Shown here: one piece after another, positions 10,646-22,215 of the stretch
Layout of the letters: each line of letters starts with the position of its first letter
How positions within the stretch are numbered: the first letter of the stretch is position 1
Assembly (NCBI GenBank): GCA_022497155.1
Contig: MU385717.1
Coordinates: 496,001-560,000, forward strand
Length of the DNA: 64,000 bases
Direction of reading: 5' to 3'
DNA from: Whalleya microplaca
Taxonomy: Eukaryota > Ascomycota > Sordariomycetes > Xylariales > Xylariaceae
Translations under genes and position numbers: made by a program
The notes under the pieces: model-generated
What the model was told of the DNA's origin: nothing
Database searches by the model: none
The model's input: only the letters and a program-made list of their open reading frames with translations

Positions 10646-11308
10646 ATGACTATGTCTTCATCTTACCCCTTCCACCCCGACGACTTCCCAGTCAAAGAGG
10701 GCGTTGTCCTCAAGCCGACCAAGACCTACTGCCTAAAGGGCGCAATCCACTTCAAGACGACGGCCAAGATCATCGACCTAACAGGCCACCTGCGGCAGCC
10801 CTTCAACGACTTCAGCCATGCGTTCCTAGACGAAGCAGCGCAAGCGGCCTCGAAGCTCGAGGGAAAACCCGTGTTCGAGATCAGCTCGTGCGGCAACATG
10901 ATGCGCACGATCAAGACGATGACGGCGGCGCCGTCAGGCGACAAGGTGTGCGACCTGAACATCACGTTCGTGTCGTTCGGGTCGAGCACGGTGCGCTTCC
11001 CCAAGGACAGCTCGCACTCGCGCCACGAGATCGAGCTGTGCCCCGTCGGCGACTCCGGGCTCACGGAGAAGAAGCACGAGGCCTTCGTCAAGAACAGCAT
11101 CCCCTACTTCTGGGACATGACCGGCGGCACTGTCGGCGTGCTCTACAAGTGCCTCAACCAGAAGCGCGTCGAGATCGCCAGGGTCGCGGGGTACGGCTTC
11201 GCCAAGGACGCCGTGCTCGTGCTGAATGGGGACGAGTTGGATGACGTGGTCGCGCTGGCGACGGCGATTATTTTGTTGAATGGCAGAGATGCTATGGATA
11301 CGGACTGA
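10646..11308 (+). CDS. uncharacterised single-exon protein, 220 aa, possible tubby-C-terminal/LURP-one-like fold
   Basis: A single uninterrupted ORF with strong GC bias at third positions, from ATG at 10646 (a second in-frame ATG lies two codons on). I do not firmly recognise it. The pattern of alternating beta-like strands (KTYCLKGAIHF, GKPVFEISSC, DLNITFVSF, HEIELCPVG, TVGVLYKCLN, VEIARVAGYGF, DAVLVLNG) ending in a hydrophobic helix (LDDVVALATAIILLN) resembles the 12-strand barrel with central helix of LURP-one/tubby-C-like proteins. This is a fold-level guess only. No signal peptide and no membrane segment apart from the terminal helix. Its GC content is far above the AT-rich gap before it. 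Confidence 0.8.
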   Translation: MTMSSSYPFHPDDFPVKEGVVLKPTKTYCLKGAIHFKTTAKIIDLTGHLRQPFNDFSHAFLDEAAQAASKLEGKPVFEISSCGNMMRTIKTMTAAPSGDKVCDLNITFVSFGSSTVRFPKDSSHSRHEIELCPVGDSGLTEKKHEAFVKNSIPYFWDMTGGTVGVLYKCLNQKRVEIARVAGYGFAKDAVLVLNGDELDDVVALATAIILLNGRDAMDTD

Positions 11309-11552
11309 GGGAATGGGAACGGGGATTGGTGTTTGTCTTGGCGTGGCATAGCATGTTGTAATTTCTAATATATCTTTTTAATCGATTCTGTACTAATAAC
11401 AATTCTTGGTGAAGGGAATCTATTATACAGTCTAACCCTGCTCTAGGTATCTTGATTGCACCATTCGTGAGATCGACAAAAGAAAAGAAAATCTAGTCAG
11501 CGTTCTTGTGAGAAAAGAAGAAGGAAAACCCCATGTGTGTCTTGAATGGACT

Positions 11553-12898
11553 TTATTTCATGTCCCAGAACTCATATATGCGTTCCAGAGCACTTGGTGC
11601 ATGGGTGAATGGGAAGTTATGCGCACCCGGCACGATGCGCCAGAATACATTCTTCTCGCCGCCAAGCAGGGGGAGGGCATCTTCAGCATAGTCTTCCCTT
11701 TGGATTAGGTTGTCATCCTTACCCAGCAGTACGGCCGTCGTCCCGGGCTTTCGCTTAGCTAGTTGCCGCCAGTAATGTTGCTGGTCCATCAGCGGCGCAT
11801 ACTGAATCGTAGACATGAAAGCCTGCACGAAGCCGCGGTGGAAGTCCAAGGTCCAGTGCACGAAGCGGATGACCTTGAGCTCGAAGGGCGTCTGCGCCGG
11901 CGCGTCGGCCGGGTCCACGGCCTCCTGAACGGCGACATCGATATAGTCCTCTTTCCCCTCGCCTTGGAGTAAAGGCTTCGAGGCAGCTCCGGCGGTTGAC
12001 AGCTTGCGTCTCTTGGACACCGCGTTGTCGATGGGCTGGCGGAGGCGGCGCTTGGTGAGCCAGGCAAGTATGCGCTCGGGGATGATGCCCGAGGTAAAGA
12101 CGAGCCGGCTGGCGCGCCCGATGTTTTCTGCGCGGATGAGGCCGGCTGGCGCAAGCAGAATCAGGGATTCAACCATAGTGGGGAAGGTCGCTGCGAAGTT
12201 GGCGGCTATACCACCGCCAAGCGAGTACCCGACGACGCTGAGCCCGTTGTCACCAGTCCAACTTAGAGGTGAGGAGGCCAGAACTAGTAGTATTTGCGTT
12301 ACGAACAGCCTTGTGTCGTACGGCAGATCACCGGGCGCATCAGTATATCCTCTTCCGAATAAATCCTGGGAGGTGTTAGTTGAGCACTGAGGGATGTCTT
12401 CATCGTGTGAGCCTTGTGTTGAGGCTACTCACGTAGAGCATTACTCGACAGCCTTTCTCAGCAAGTGGCCTGGCAATCTCTGAGAGAGTCATGCACGAGG
12501 TGCTAATGCCATGGATAAAGAGGACTTTGCGCCCATCTTCAGGACCGAATTCGTAGACGTGGATATTACCATACTAAGATAAGAGCTTAAGCGTTAGGGG
12601 CACCGTCTATTTTCATTCTCACTTCAATGCATGAATAAAATGATAGGCTACCCACTGGCGTGACTACGTCTCTTGCGCCTGGATAGTAATCCGGACCGTA
12701 GACGAGGTCCTCGGCTTCAGCCCCGGCGGGTCCGGAGTAGCCGGTTGTTAATGGACCGGGGATGACCGGCGACTTCTTCGGCCAAAGCGTGACTTTCGCG
12801 AGAGAGGCAAAGGCAACGGTGGCTGCAACAGTCGTTGCGATTATTGCAGTCGCATTCGATCCGTTGGGCGCCTCGAAGCACTGGGACAGTCTCTCCAT
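11553..12898 (-). CDS. alpha/beta hydrolase, 3 exons, 398 aa
   Basis: Exons 12656-12898, 12433-12573 and 11553-12365; introns 82 and 67 nt. The fold signatures appear in order: an N-terminal hydrophobic segment (about residues 15-30, likely membrane anchor or signal), the strand KVLFIHGIS with oxyanion-hole His-Gly, DLFGRGYTDAP, the nucleophile elbow GYSLGGG (Ser), an acidic residue in LLGKDDNL, and the catalytic His in PGAHNFPFTHAP. The segment ending RVMLYDLFGRGY is restored only by splicing, supporting intron 2. A GTGGGT donor is used for intron 1 so that TPYGNIHVYEFG stays in frame. A lid-like insertion lies between elbow and acid. Substrate unknown; it could be an esterase, lipase or epoxide-type enzyme. 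No related gene is adjacent. Confidence 0.88.
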
Positions 12899-13496
12899 TG
12901 TGGCGACCAAGCAAGATTTAGTCGAATGTGTTCGCGGGTATGAGACGCTATCCCACCCAGGCTCAACGCTGACGAGCTTTTATGCCTTATCTATGAATCC
13001 TACCATAGGACAAAGACCGCCCGAATAATCGGCGCCAAGCTACTACGGGTTATAACAGCCAAGCCCTCCAAACTTGCGGTCCAGGAGGAAAAGTGTACAA
13101 AATATGCATTAGAAGGAAGTTGGTGTGGCTTTTTAGTGTTGGTCATATCTGACCTGACAGCCTGACGTGAGTCGCCGACCAACAGCTCGGCCCCACAAAC
13201 GGACTGGGAACTTCCTGACCTCTCAGCCCTGTCTACGTACATTCACACGTACCTTCACACGTGGCATCCAAGGGGCTGGGTTGAGTTTATGCTGTTCAAC
13301 ACACCATCCAATCTTCCAAATCGATTAGGACTTTTACAATTCTATTCGTACTTTAACCAAGGGTATAGTGACACGTGATATCCATTTTTCCACTCCATCT
13401 CTGCTTTTGTCGCCTTCCCTCGCGGTATGATGCGCACACATTCCCAGAGCACCTCCAGATGCGTCCAAATGTTGGTAGATACTTAATATATATGTA
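12899..13496. other. intergenic, no gene seen
   Basis: Lies between the start of the hydrolase gene and the left edge of the TA-flanked inverted-repeat element. Contains hydrolase promoter sequence presumably; no ORF is convincing. Confidence 0.6.
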
Positions 13497-13763
13497 TCTG
13501 ATTAACTGCTGTAAGGCAGCCCCCCCCTCCACAAAACAGGGGAATTTGCCAATAAAATTAATCTGTAGGTCTGATACATCCATTTGCACCTAACTTTGCC
13601 TGTGCCATATGTACCAGCATTTATCAGAGATACGCAACGCCACATAGATCGAAGGTTATGATTGGACAATACAGCCAATTTTGCTATGGCGGAGACCAAA
13701 ATTGTTAGGCGAGGTGGCGGTGGAGGCTGTGGAGCAAGGGCTGCCTTACAGCAGTTAATCAGA
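13497..13763. mobile_element. 267-bp MITE-like element with 26-bp terminal inverted repeats and TA flanks
   Basis: The left end TCTGATTAACTGCTGTAAGG... (13497-13522) is repeated perfectly in inverted orientation at 13738-13763. Partial similarity continues inward (CTCCACA on both sides). The dinucleotide TA directly flanks both ends (13495-13496 and 13764-13765), as expected for a Tc1/mariner-type target duplication. No transposase reading frame fits inside. It sits 31 bp downstream of the stop codon of the transcription factor, so it is probably in or beside that gene's 3' untranslated region. Confidence 0.8.
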
Positions 13764-13793
13764 TATATCCAAAACTTCCAACTCGGCATTCCA

Positions 13794-16700
13794 TCAAAGC
13801 CCAACTGCGAAAGCCGCGCCTCCGAGCTGTCCGATCAAATGACAAAGATTCTCCACCATAGGAGGCAGCAGGTCTTGGCCGTTGCTGAAGTTGACCCGTA
13901 GAATCTCCTGTGCGATATCCATGCAGGTCCTCGGATCGTCTAAGCCCGCCTCTATGCCTTCCGTCCTGTGCGATCTGGGGCCCCGAATCGTCGGCAGTCC
14001 CTGATCGAAGCCCACGAAACGTTGCACCTGAGTCGACTCCGTCCCGTCTATGTAGACAACCTCTTGCTGGTATACGTTCGGGGGAGGCTGACTCCGCGTC
14101 GCCTTCGTGACCACTCCGTACGCCCATAGTGCCAAGGCTGCGTGGTGCACCGCGACGGAATAGAAGTTTTTGAGGTGGCCAGGGGGGAAGAGTTTGGCCT
14201 GCCGAAATATCTGTCCTGCATGCCACAAGGCTTGACGTGCCTCCGTGCTTTCTGACCACTGCTGTAGGATCGGGTACACCCGCCGTGCTTGGTCCTCGCC
14301 CTCCTTTCCAGCAAACAATTGTAGATCATTGAGAGATACGTGTAGGTTTAACAGCATTAGGTTCAGTAATAAGGACTCTTGTGCTGAAAGTGTTGCGTGC
14401 CAATCTTGCGTGACAAGCTGGAAATTTGATAACGCTTTACAAAGCTCCTGATGACGCGAGTTAAGTATGAGGCTCGGCCCTGCTTGTTGGTTGTCCATGA
14501 AAGTGTCTGAGCGGTGGACAGAGCTAAGCTGCCTCAACTCGAAGACGAGGTTCCAGAACCCATGGAGATAGATCGAAATGGCGTATTGAGCGTCTAGTCG
14601 TTGGTGGTTCGCCATCAGAAGATTGATATCTCGGATTAAATCTCCAAGACATGGTGGCCTTTTACTCTGGCTTGGATTTCGTAGTAGATACGCCTTTTTC
14701 CATTCCGAAGCTGTCTTAGCAAACCAAAGTTCCTTGGACTCGGGAAGAGGTAGAGTTAGTTCTGCGTATGACATCGTCGGACTTGATAACGTGGTCATAG
14801 AAACTTGGGCGTCTCTAAGGTAACAGTGGAATGCTAATCTTTGAGGGAAATTAGCCATGAAAACACACGAAAGCCAGCTACAACGAACCTTTTCCATGAT
14901 TCCATCTCATACCATCGTTTCCACTTTTCTTTAAGGACATCCCCTTCGTCAGCTGGGTCAACCGAGACAGTAGGATACGACGAGCGTTGAAATCGTCCTC
15001 GATACCGCATCATCTAAGAAGCATAAGCATAAGCAGGGGCGTCTCGCAGCTTTCCTTTGTCCAACGTACGTTAATGGGAATCAGAAGATGGCATTCGGCA
15101 ATTTCCATCTTCCGCCGGCTGCCGCTCCAGAGGCCAATATCTTGTCCCAAGACGAGGGTTTGAACTAATCCAAGATCCAGGATACCAGTGTTATTTTCTT
15201 CAAACTAATGTGATTATTAGCTACTACCATCGATTCCGCCCATGAGAGGCTAGAGCACTCACTTTCGCCGGGATTGCAATGCCTATATTATATCAGCCAC
15301 ATGGTACTTCATATTTTTCTAAGGTTGTACGCTTTATTCATCACTTACGAACTGCCTCTTGGACTGCAAATCCAAATTTCCTCAGCGTCGGGACTGGGGT
15401 AGAAACCGCTCCATTGGCTGCTGCAACGGCTAGCCATTCAGGCCACTGGGTGTTAAGGCTAAACGAGGCAAAGTGTATCCATCCCGACACGGAGCACTGA
15501 TGCGCAGCCAAGAATAAATGCGCCATTGTGTCCATTACGTCAGCCGACGGAAACGAGGAAGCAACTCGCATCTTCATCATATCACTCCGGCAAGTGCTGA
15601 GAACGATAAATAATATTTTATCTCGGCTTGATTGGTCCAGCTTGCCCTCGACCACTCGATCCATTCGCTTTTGTTTCTCGTTAAATGTCTGGCTTGTTAT
15701 ATCCTTGAGGGATAGGGGTAAGTTGCCGTGTTCTGTGTACGCATGGTCGCGTTTGTCCGGGTCCCAGCGCCAGGGGGATTCGGTCCATATTTTCACCAGC
15801 TTCTGTCGCATCTCTGTCATGTCGACGGCCGAGTCGTCGGTCTGAGGGGTCGCTGCCTGTATCATAGTTGGACGGTCGTTCGACCCATCCAGGTTCCAAT
15901 GGTCCAACAATCCATAGTCGACGTCGTTCAGTTCGTAATTGGTGTCGTCACAAAAATCTAGAACAGCCAGCCCCTGAGTTTCGGCTAGTCTCGAGGGATC
16001 CATCGACTGATCGTACAGAACATCACGGAGGAAGTCAGAGAACGGTAAACGACCCATGTTAACTGCGCCCTGAGGGGCATAGACATTCGAGTAACCAGTA
16101 AAATTGCCTATATCATGTCAGATTTCAAGATCCAGCTCATTCATGGAGAAGGTTGAGAACTAGAGACACGGATACCGTATAGTAACCTAGCAAGCTCTAA
16201 TACATTATCTGAAGCGTCTATATTTGGATCGACGGATAGTTCCGCGACAGTTGAGCCAATATACAAACAGATAATGAGTTCAGGATTGTCACTGTGCCCA
16301 CTCTCTTCTATGTTGGGTTAGGGGAAGGGCGAACTGTTGGAAAAACCTACTCTGGTCCACCATTGCCTCAGGCGTAGGTTGTTGGCTTAATTCTGTTTTC
16401 ACGAATGCGTTTGGCATGTTGTCGATACTTTCGCCGGCGGCCTGGCCTGTATGAGGCGGCATTTCTTGGTCGTGGCAGGTCACCGGGCTAGTATTTGACG
16501 AGACCGAAGGGGACAAGCCAAGTGGACTACTCATATTGTTCTGCGCGTTCACGGAGAGATGCAGGGCAGCCGCGGACCCGGCCTCGGACGGCGCGACTTC
16601 GCAGTTGATCTGCCTATTGCGACAGCGACTGCAGGGCTTGTTCTCTTCGCACTTTACTCGCGCTATAGCGCATGGACGACAAGCCTGAGACACACGACTG

Positions 16701-17176
16701 GCTCCGGGAGACGAGTCCGTACGCCGGCGCTTTTTCGTGCCATCACCATCATTCTCATGATTTGCCGTGTGCCGCTTGACGAGATCGGCCCGGGCGAAGG
16801 CCTTGCCGCATACTGGGCAGAGGAATCTCTTTCCAAGCGTATGTGTCTGAATATGTCGCGCAAGGTGCTCGGGGCGGGAATACCGCTTTTTACAATCAGC
16901 ACATTGATATAAGCTCCTCGTTGTAGAATGACTCTGGCTACTAGGCGTAGGCGCACTGCTAGTATTTTGGAACTGGTTTACGTTCGAAGGTGTGTGTAGG
17001 GACGTCGACGACGGGCGCGGTTGCGGGTGGGGAGGAAGGGGACCGTAGGTAACATGGCCGGCGGACTCCTGGCCGGAGTGGCCGACCGCTTGGCTGTTAT
17101 CGCGCCCCGGAGGCGATATATGGACTTCGTGGTCGGTATTCTTCTGAAGGAGTTGAGATAAAGACGGCGCCGGCAT
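13794..17176 (-). CDS. C2H2 plus Zn2Cys6 dual zinc-finger transcription factor, 7 exons, 1013 aa
   Basis: Exons 16351-17176, 16176-16307, 15349-16107, 15263-15282, 15070-15204, 14889-15013 and 13794-14838 join in phase. Residues 90-112 and 118-140 are two classical C2H2 fingers (C-x2-C-x12-H-x3-H). Residues 166-192 form a Zn2Cys6 binuclear cluster (CRPC ... C ... CSRC ... C). An acidic/Ser-rich linker follows, then a fungal-specific transcription factor regulatory domain (from about LPFSDFLRDVLYD through EENNTGILDLGL, QDIGLWSGSRRKMEIAE and later helices). The family acts in the nucleus as sequence-specific regulator, often of carbon use or secondary metabolism; the target is unknown. Exon 4 is only 20 nt. 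The first intron (16308-16350, 43 nt) is short; a 55-nt alternative (donor GTTTTT) also keeps phase, so residues 276-280 are uncertain. A MITE-like element lies 31 bp past the stop. Confidence 0.9.
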
Positions 17177-19168
17177 TGTCCAACGTTTCGAGCTGTTAAT
17201 GTGTCGGAATAGAGTTTTGTGACTACTATCATCAACCTTGTATAACGACTTACGGCTATAAGTCCACGGTTTTTAGTCGATCCTCATGTGAGAAATCTAT
17301 GCAAGGAAGTAGATAATGGCGATCCCCCGCAAGATAGCCAGTATCATCTTGCAATAGCCCAACAACCGTCGGTAGCCCAATGGTATCAATTCCCAGCCAG
17401 ACAAGTTTGTGCACGCAGACCTACCGTTTTGATCATGGATGGAGCAGAGCAGAGCAGGGTATAGGACTAGACTCGGCAAGAAAAACACCCGCGATTATCT
17501 GCTTTTCGAAATTTTAACTGTCGTAAGTTGATTTTGCGCATGCATAAGTCATAACATGTGACGAGATAGCGGTTAAGGAGGTCGACCTAGGTCATCAACT
17601 GTGTCGCGTCTCCTCTAGCTTGCACTGATAAGCAAGTATTCTAGGTATAAGTACGTGTATGGAGTCACAGTACTAGCCAGAAATTCCAAATCGGAGGTTC
17701 TTCCAGCCGTATCAACACTATTGCGTAGATGAAGTCGCAGTGACGCGCGTCTACTGTAACAGCAGAATAATCTAGTTTCAGTCCCTAGTCCACTTTTTGC
17801 AACTTTTTGCACTAAGATAGACGCCAAGATGTCAGGGTCCTGGACTGCTCTCGATGACGAGACCAACAGCAAACGAGATTTTGATTCTTATATTTCTTAT
17901 CAACCAGTCACGAAGTCTCAGTGGTAACAACCTGCATCGACCTGCATCAACCTGCAGCCATCAAAAGGTGCCATGCAATTACAGCTGCTCCTTCAGGCAA
18001 AGCCTATTTAGACTTATTAATTCCTCTTTGGAGAGGTTGTTGGCTATATCATGCCAATATACACTAAACTACATATATAGTAACCTAAACTAAACTGAGC
18101 CGGCTCACTGCTATGGCATTTGATCCGCACGATTGCCGGCGTCTCGTTACATATCGTAGGTTCACATATACTATTGCGTCTTCAACCAAATTGAACCAAT
18201 TGAGTGTGTAGTTATTCTGCTTATCAGCCTCTCACTAGCAGATCCAACGTGATGGTAACCACGTACCTGGTTACCCCATAATAAGGCTTGTTAGTTTGAG
18301 TGGTCCCCGAAGGGATCTCCCCGGGAGTCGACATTTGTGAAACCTTATCTCAGATCCAGCATTACATGTACAAGGTCAGTAATTAAAGTAGAGCATACAG
18401 GAACACCAAAATCCTCATTGGTCATTCGAGGCGTTTACGGCATATTAAGCTTACGTGTATATGTACGTATCAAATCCCGACTGTTCGAAACGTCATGGGA
18501 TCTCCTGTCATAGGAAGTTCCTAATATTCATATGTGGCTCCTGGGGTAGCTATGAAGACTAGGTATGTAGCGATACAAAATAGAGGATTAGACCCCAGTC
18601 GACTTCAATTAGTTTCCGGCGGTCCGGTCTCTAAGCAAGATCGCCAGGGATACAAATACAATGTAATAAGACGGGAGCGGCACGCTTGTACATTGCCTAT
18701 CCGTCTCTTGGTTGAGGCTATCGAGCTAGCGCCTCACTCCAATTGGCTGATCTGTTGACATGACTCGTATGTACTGGACCCTTACACACCCATACATACA
18801 TTTACACAGCATCTAGGTTTCTGATGACACTTACACACACTATCCAGATTTTTGCTTACCTAGCACACTTATAATTTGTAGATACATAAGCTGTGGTGGT
18901 GGAGAAGATGCTAACCTTTCTACGATCTAGTGGTGGCAGGCCTCTAGCCTTCCGGCAGTGAAGAAGGTACCTTCCGCGTATTATCACGGTAGCAGCCGCG
19001 AACGACATTAACTTCCGATTCTCAGACTACAGGCAGTCCCTTGCCTCGGTAGCTTCCTACATCTTCAATACTTTACTTCATTTCTAGCTACCTCGACTAC
19101 TACATCATCCATGGGTTTATAACGTTATCAAGGTCGACGACCGTGTCCCTTTGATACTGAAATCCAAC
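17177..19168. other. intergenic, no gene seen
   Basis: Shared 5' region of two divergent genes (transcription factor on minus, MFS transporter on plus). About 2 kb, AT-rich. It holds a short 10-bp tandem repeat (CAACCTGCAT-type, three units, 17928-17957) and ACACTTACACAC-type simple sequence near 18780-18870. No supportable ORF. Confidence 0.6.
17928..17957. repeat. three 10-bp tandem units
   Basis: CAACCTGCAT, CGACCTGCAT and CAACCTGCAG follow each other without gap, in the divergent intergenic region. The differences are single-base. Significance unknown. Confidence 0.7.
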
Positions 19169-21094
19169 ATGGAGGATCTCGGAACAGAGAGGAGGAAAGG
19201 GGCGAGGACATTAGGGAGTGTCCGTGTTCGACACCATCAAACCAACGAGATAATTCTAATACCCACCCCGGCAAACGATCCCAACGATCCTTTGAACTGG
19301 TGAATATCTTCGTCTAGCTCCGCGACTCCAAGCATGCTAACAGTCTCTAACAGGTCTCAAGGGCGTAAGTACTATTTGGCTACAGTTATCTGCTTCGCTA
19401 TCATGTTGAGCAACTTCCTCGCTGCTGGTGAGTCCTACATCGAACAACAGATACTCTTTAGCTCTTGCCCATCTGATATAATACAAGGACCGAGTATTGC
19501 CATCTTAGGAACGGCCTTGGAATTCTTCCCCACGAGCGCCAAGTCTCAAGCCGTTGCTCGGACAGCATATTTCTTCACAACGACAGCACTCATGCAAGGC
19601 GTTGGGAATTTCGTCTGGATGCCTCTTGCCAATAAATACGGTCGAAGGCCTGTCTACGTGACCAGCTACGTTATATATTTTGCGTGTGCCATATGGCTTA
19701 TCTTCGAAACAAACTATCACCAGTTTCTCGCTGGTCGGATCCTTTTGGGATTCGGTGCTGGGGCTGCAGAGACAATTGCCCCTTTGACAATTACGGTACG
19801 TCTCGAGGGGAATCATGTATACAACTGCTGATTCTGTGTCCCAGGATATATTCTATCTCCATGAACGAGGAGCTATCATGTCGCTTTATACATCCTTTCT
19901 CTCCATAGGAGTAGCGTTAGGTGTTATAATCGATGGGTAAGCCCATGGAATTATGACACTTAGTGCAAATTTTAGTCTAATGCCATTGATAGTCTCATCC
20001 TCATCAATAACGATTGGCGAGTAATTTACCAAGTGGCATCAGGGTTGATTGGTCTAGTCCTATTACTAGCCTTTTTCACTTTCCCAGAGACAGCGTACTC
20101 AAGAGACGTTGGCGACATGAAAGATAGTCCCACAAGAGAGAAACAAGGGGCAGAAAACCAAGAGGTAGAGAAGTCTGCTTCCGATGATGGCAAACATCCC
20201 CTCAGTATCCCTCCAAAGAAGGAATCTTACCTTCACAACTTAAGACTGTACCACAAAACGTGGACAGAGGAAAGTCTGGTCAAGCTGCTATTTCGCCCCC
20301 TTGCGTTGATTCTCCTTCCCCCTATCCTCTGGGTTGCCCTAGTTCAGTCCGTCACCATTGGTTTTTTAGTGGCTATGACCTCTAATACCGCCTCGGCTTA
20401 CCAGACTGCATATGGCTTTAGCGACTGGCAAGCAGGCCTATGCTTCGTTGCCGCCATAATTGGTTCTCTGCTTGGAGTACCAGCTGGAGGCTACTTAGGC
20501 GACATGACAGCGGATTGGTTCACTAAGAGAAATGGAGGGATCCGAGATCCGGAAATGCGACTTCCTGCTATGATACTATGCCTTGTTTCAACACCTCTCG
20601 CATTGATCCTATACGGTATCGGGATAGCAAGACAGTTGCACTGGATCTGCCCTACGATTGGTCTTGGACTCTGTAGGTATCGGTTTTTTGGGGTCAATAC
20701 ATGAACTCTGCTAATGTACAGTAGTGAACTTCTCGATTACGCAAGGCACAAATATTTGTCTCGTATACGTCATTGATTCTTATAGACCTATCGCCGGTGA
20801 AGTTACGTTGGCAGTCATGGGATTCAAATGTGAGTTAAGAAATTCTCTCTTCACCGACTTGTTGCTGATCCGCCGATAGCACTATTTGGGTTCCTTCTGT
20901 CATTCTATACCAATCCATGGGTAGAGGAAGCGGGATATACTGACGCTTATGGGGCTATGGCTGGGATAGCGGGCTTTATATTGCTATTTTGGATTCCCCT
21001 ATACTTCTGGGGTAAAGCAATCAGACATGCAACTTGGAATTGGCCATTTCTCTCGTATATTCACTGGGCGGATGACCGTGAAGTAGGAGAATAA
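19169..21094 (+). CDS. MFS transporter, DHA1-like drug/metabolite exporter, 7 exons, 535 aa
   Basis: Exons 19169-19299, 19354-19427, 19488-19795, 19845-19936, 19993-20672, 20722-20829 and 20880-21094 give 535 codons in phase. Seen: the NDPLNW motif just before helix 1 (common in fungal drug:H+ antiporters), NKYGRRPVY after helix 2, GRILLGFGAGAAE in the third to fifth helix region, TFPETAYSR at the mid-loop start, a long charged central loop (about residues 235-285), and six further helices ending in DAYGAMAGIAGF. The family exports drugs or metabolites with protons at the plasma membrane. Intron 2 (19428-19487) is 60 nt and stop-free, so its retention would add 20 residues. Intron 5 ends in CAGTAG, a possible tandem acceptor. 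The SDR gene follows convergently within 105 bp. Confidence 0.92.
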
Positions 21095-21198
21095 GCTTAG
21101 TCTATTTACTCTAATGACTCTGCCTGTGCAACCAAATTTTTTTTTCTTTCCCTTGATATCATGGAATAATCTGCCCCGGATTCACCCACGGCAATCCT

Positions 21199-22215
21199 TT
21201 ACAGAATGAAACCAGCGTCCATAATCACATTTACACCAGTGACGCTCTTGTTCTTGACAAAAGAAAACACCTGCTCAGCAACGTCCTCAACCGTGACGAT
21301 ACGCTTTAGCTTTGTCTTTTGTCGATGGTTCTCTTTCAGTTCATCAGTGAAGCGCTCTGCCCACTCCTGTACCAAATAGTCAGAAGTCTTTCAGTCAGGA
21401 GTTCGAAATATGGCACATTACCGTAAGCAGCAAACCAGGGGATACGCTATTGACCCTGATATGAGGTGCAGCCATCACAGCTAACCCTCTGACAAGATGG
21501 AGCTGCGCAGCTTTGGTGACGCTGTAAGGCTATGAAGTAGTTTTAGAGACTTGGCTTTAGCTGGCGCGGAATCTCTATCCAGGAGTGCTCACCAGAGAAC
21601 TGCCACTGACGTTTACCCCCGCGAGGGAGGCGGTAGTGACGAAAGCTCCCTCGGTTGCGTCGAGGTGTTTCTTGGCAGCGTGCATCAGCCACATGTGGGA
21701 TTTGACATTCATATTGAAGCAGCGGTCCCAGTCCTCTTCGTGCGCATTGTCGTCAAGGCTAGTCATACCGCGGCTGTAGATGGGTGTTTGTTAGTCGCTG
21801 TATCAGTAGGGAGATTGAGGATACTTCAGTCACTTATGGCCGAGGCCATCAGGTGCCCAAGTATATGCTCAAATTGCCGATTCGGCTGGGAAACCTACAC
21901 GTGAGTCCAGCCGCCATTAGAGAATAGGGCATCTAAGCGGCCAAACGTATCAACGGTCTCCTGGACAAGTCGGATGATCTCATCCCGGCTGCCCAGATCA
22001 GCCTTGATGACCACGAAGTTCTTGCTCTCGCTGCTCTGAGGCAAGGGAGACAAAGGGGGCAGCTCCTCGAGCAGCTTGGATGCGCGCTCGGCATTGTTGC
22101 TGTAGTTCACGACCACACGGAAGCCGTTCTTAGCAAAGAGCCGGCAGGCGGCCGCTCCGAGTCCGGCGCTACCGGCCGTGACTAATACGACTGGGGAAGC
22201 TGATTCTGATCCCAT
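21199..22215 (-). CDS. short-chain dehydrogenase/reductase, 4 exons, 257 aa
   Basis: Exons 21899-22215, 21593-21773, 21422-21529 and 21199-21366. A Rossmann-fold NAD(P)-dependent oxidoreductase of the classical SDR type. Seen: an N-terminal TAGSAGLG nucleotide-binding loop (a variant of TGxxxGxG), SNGGW (the NAG-like segment), the catalytic Ser in TTASLAG, the catalytic Tyr168 and Lys172 in PYSVTKAA, RVNSVSPGLLLT after the active site, and a C-terminal TGVNVIMDAGF. Length fits the class. Splicing restores each motif and keeps phase. The substrate is unknown. It is convergent with the MFS transporter and in tandem with a secreted protein gene, which might reflect a shared role but nothing in the sequence proves it. 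Confidence 0.93.

Noticed and set aside
10495..11244. 249-codon plus frame overlapping the gene at 10646
   Set aside because: It begins without ATG, is rich in Arg, Gln and Pro as shifted GC-rich frames are, and would overlap the better supported frame completely.
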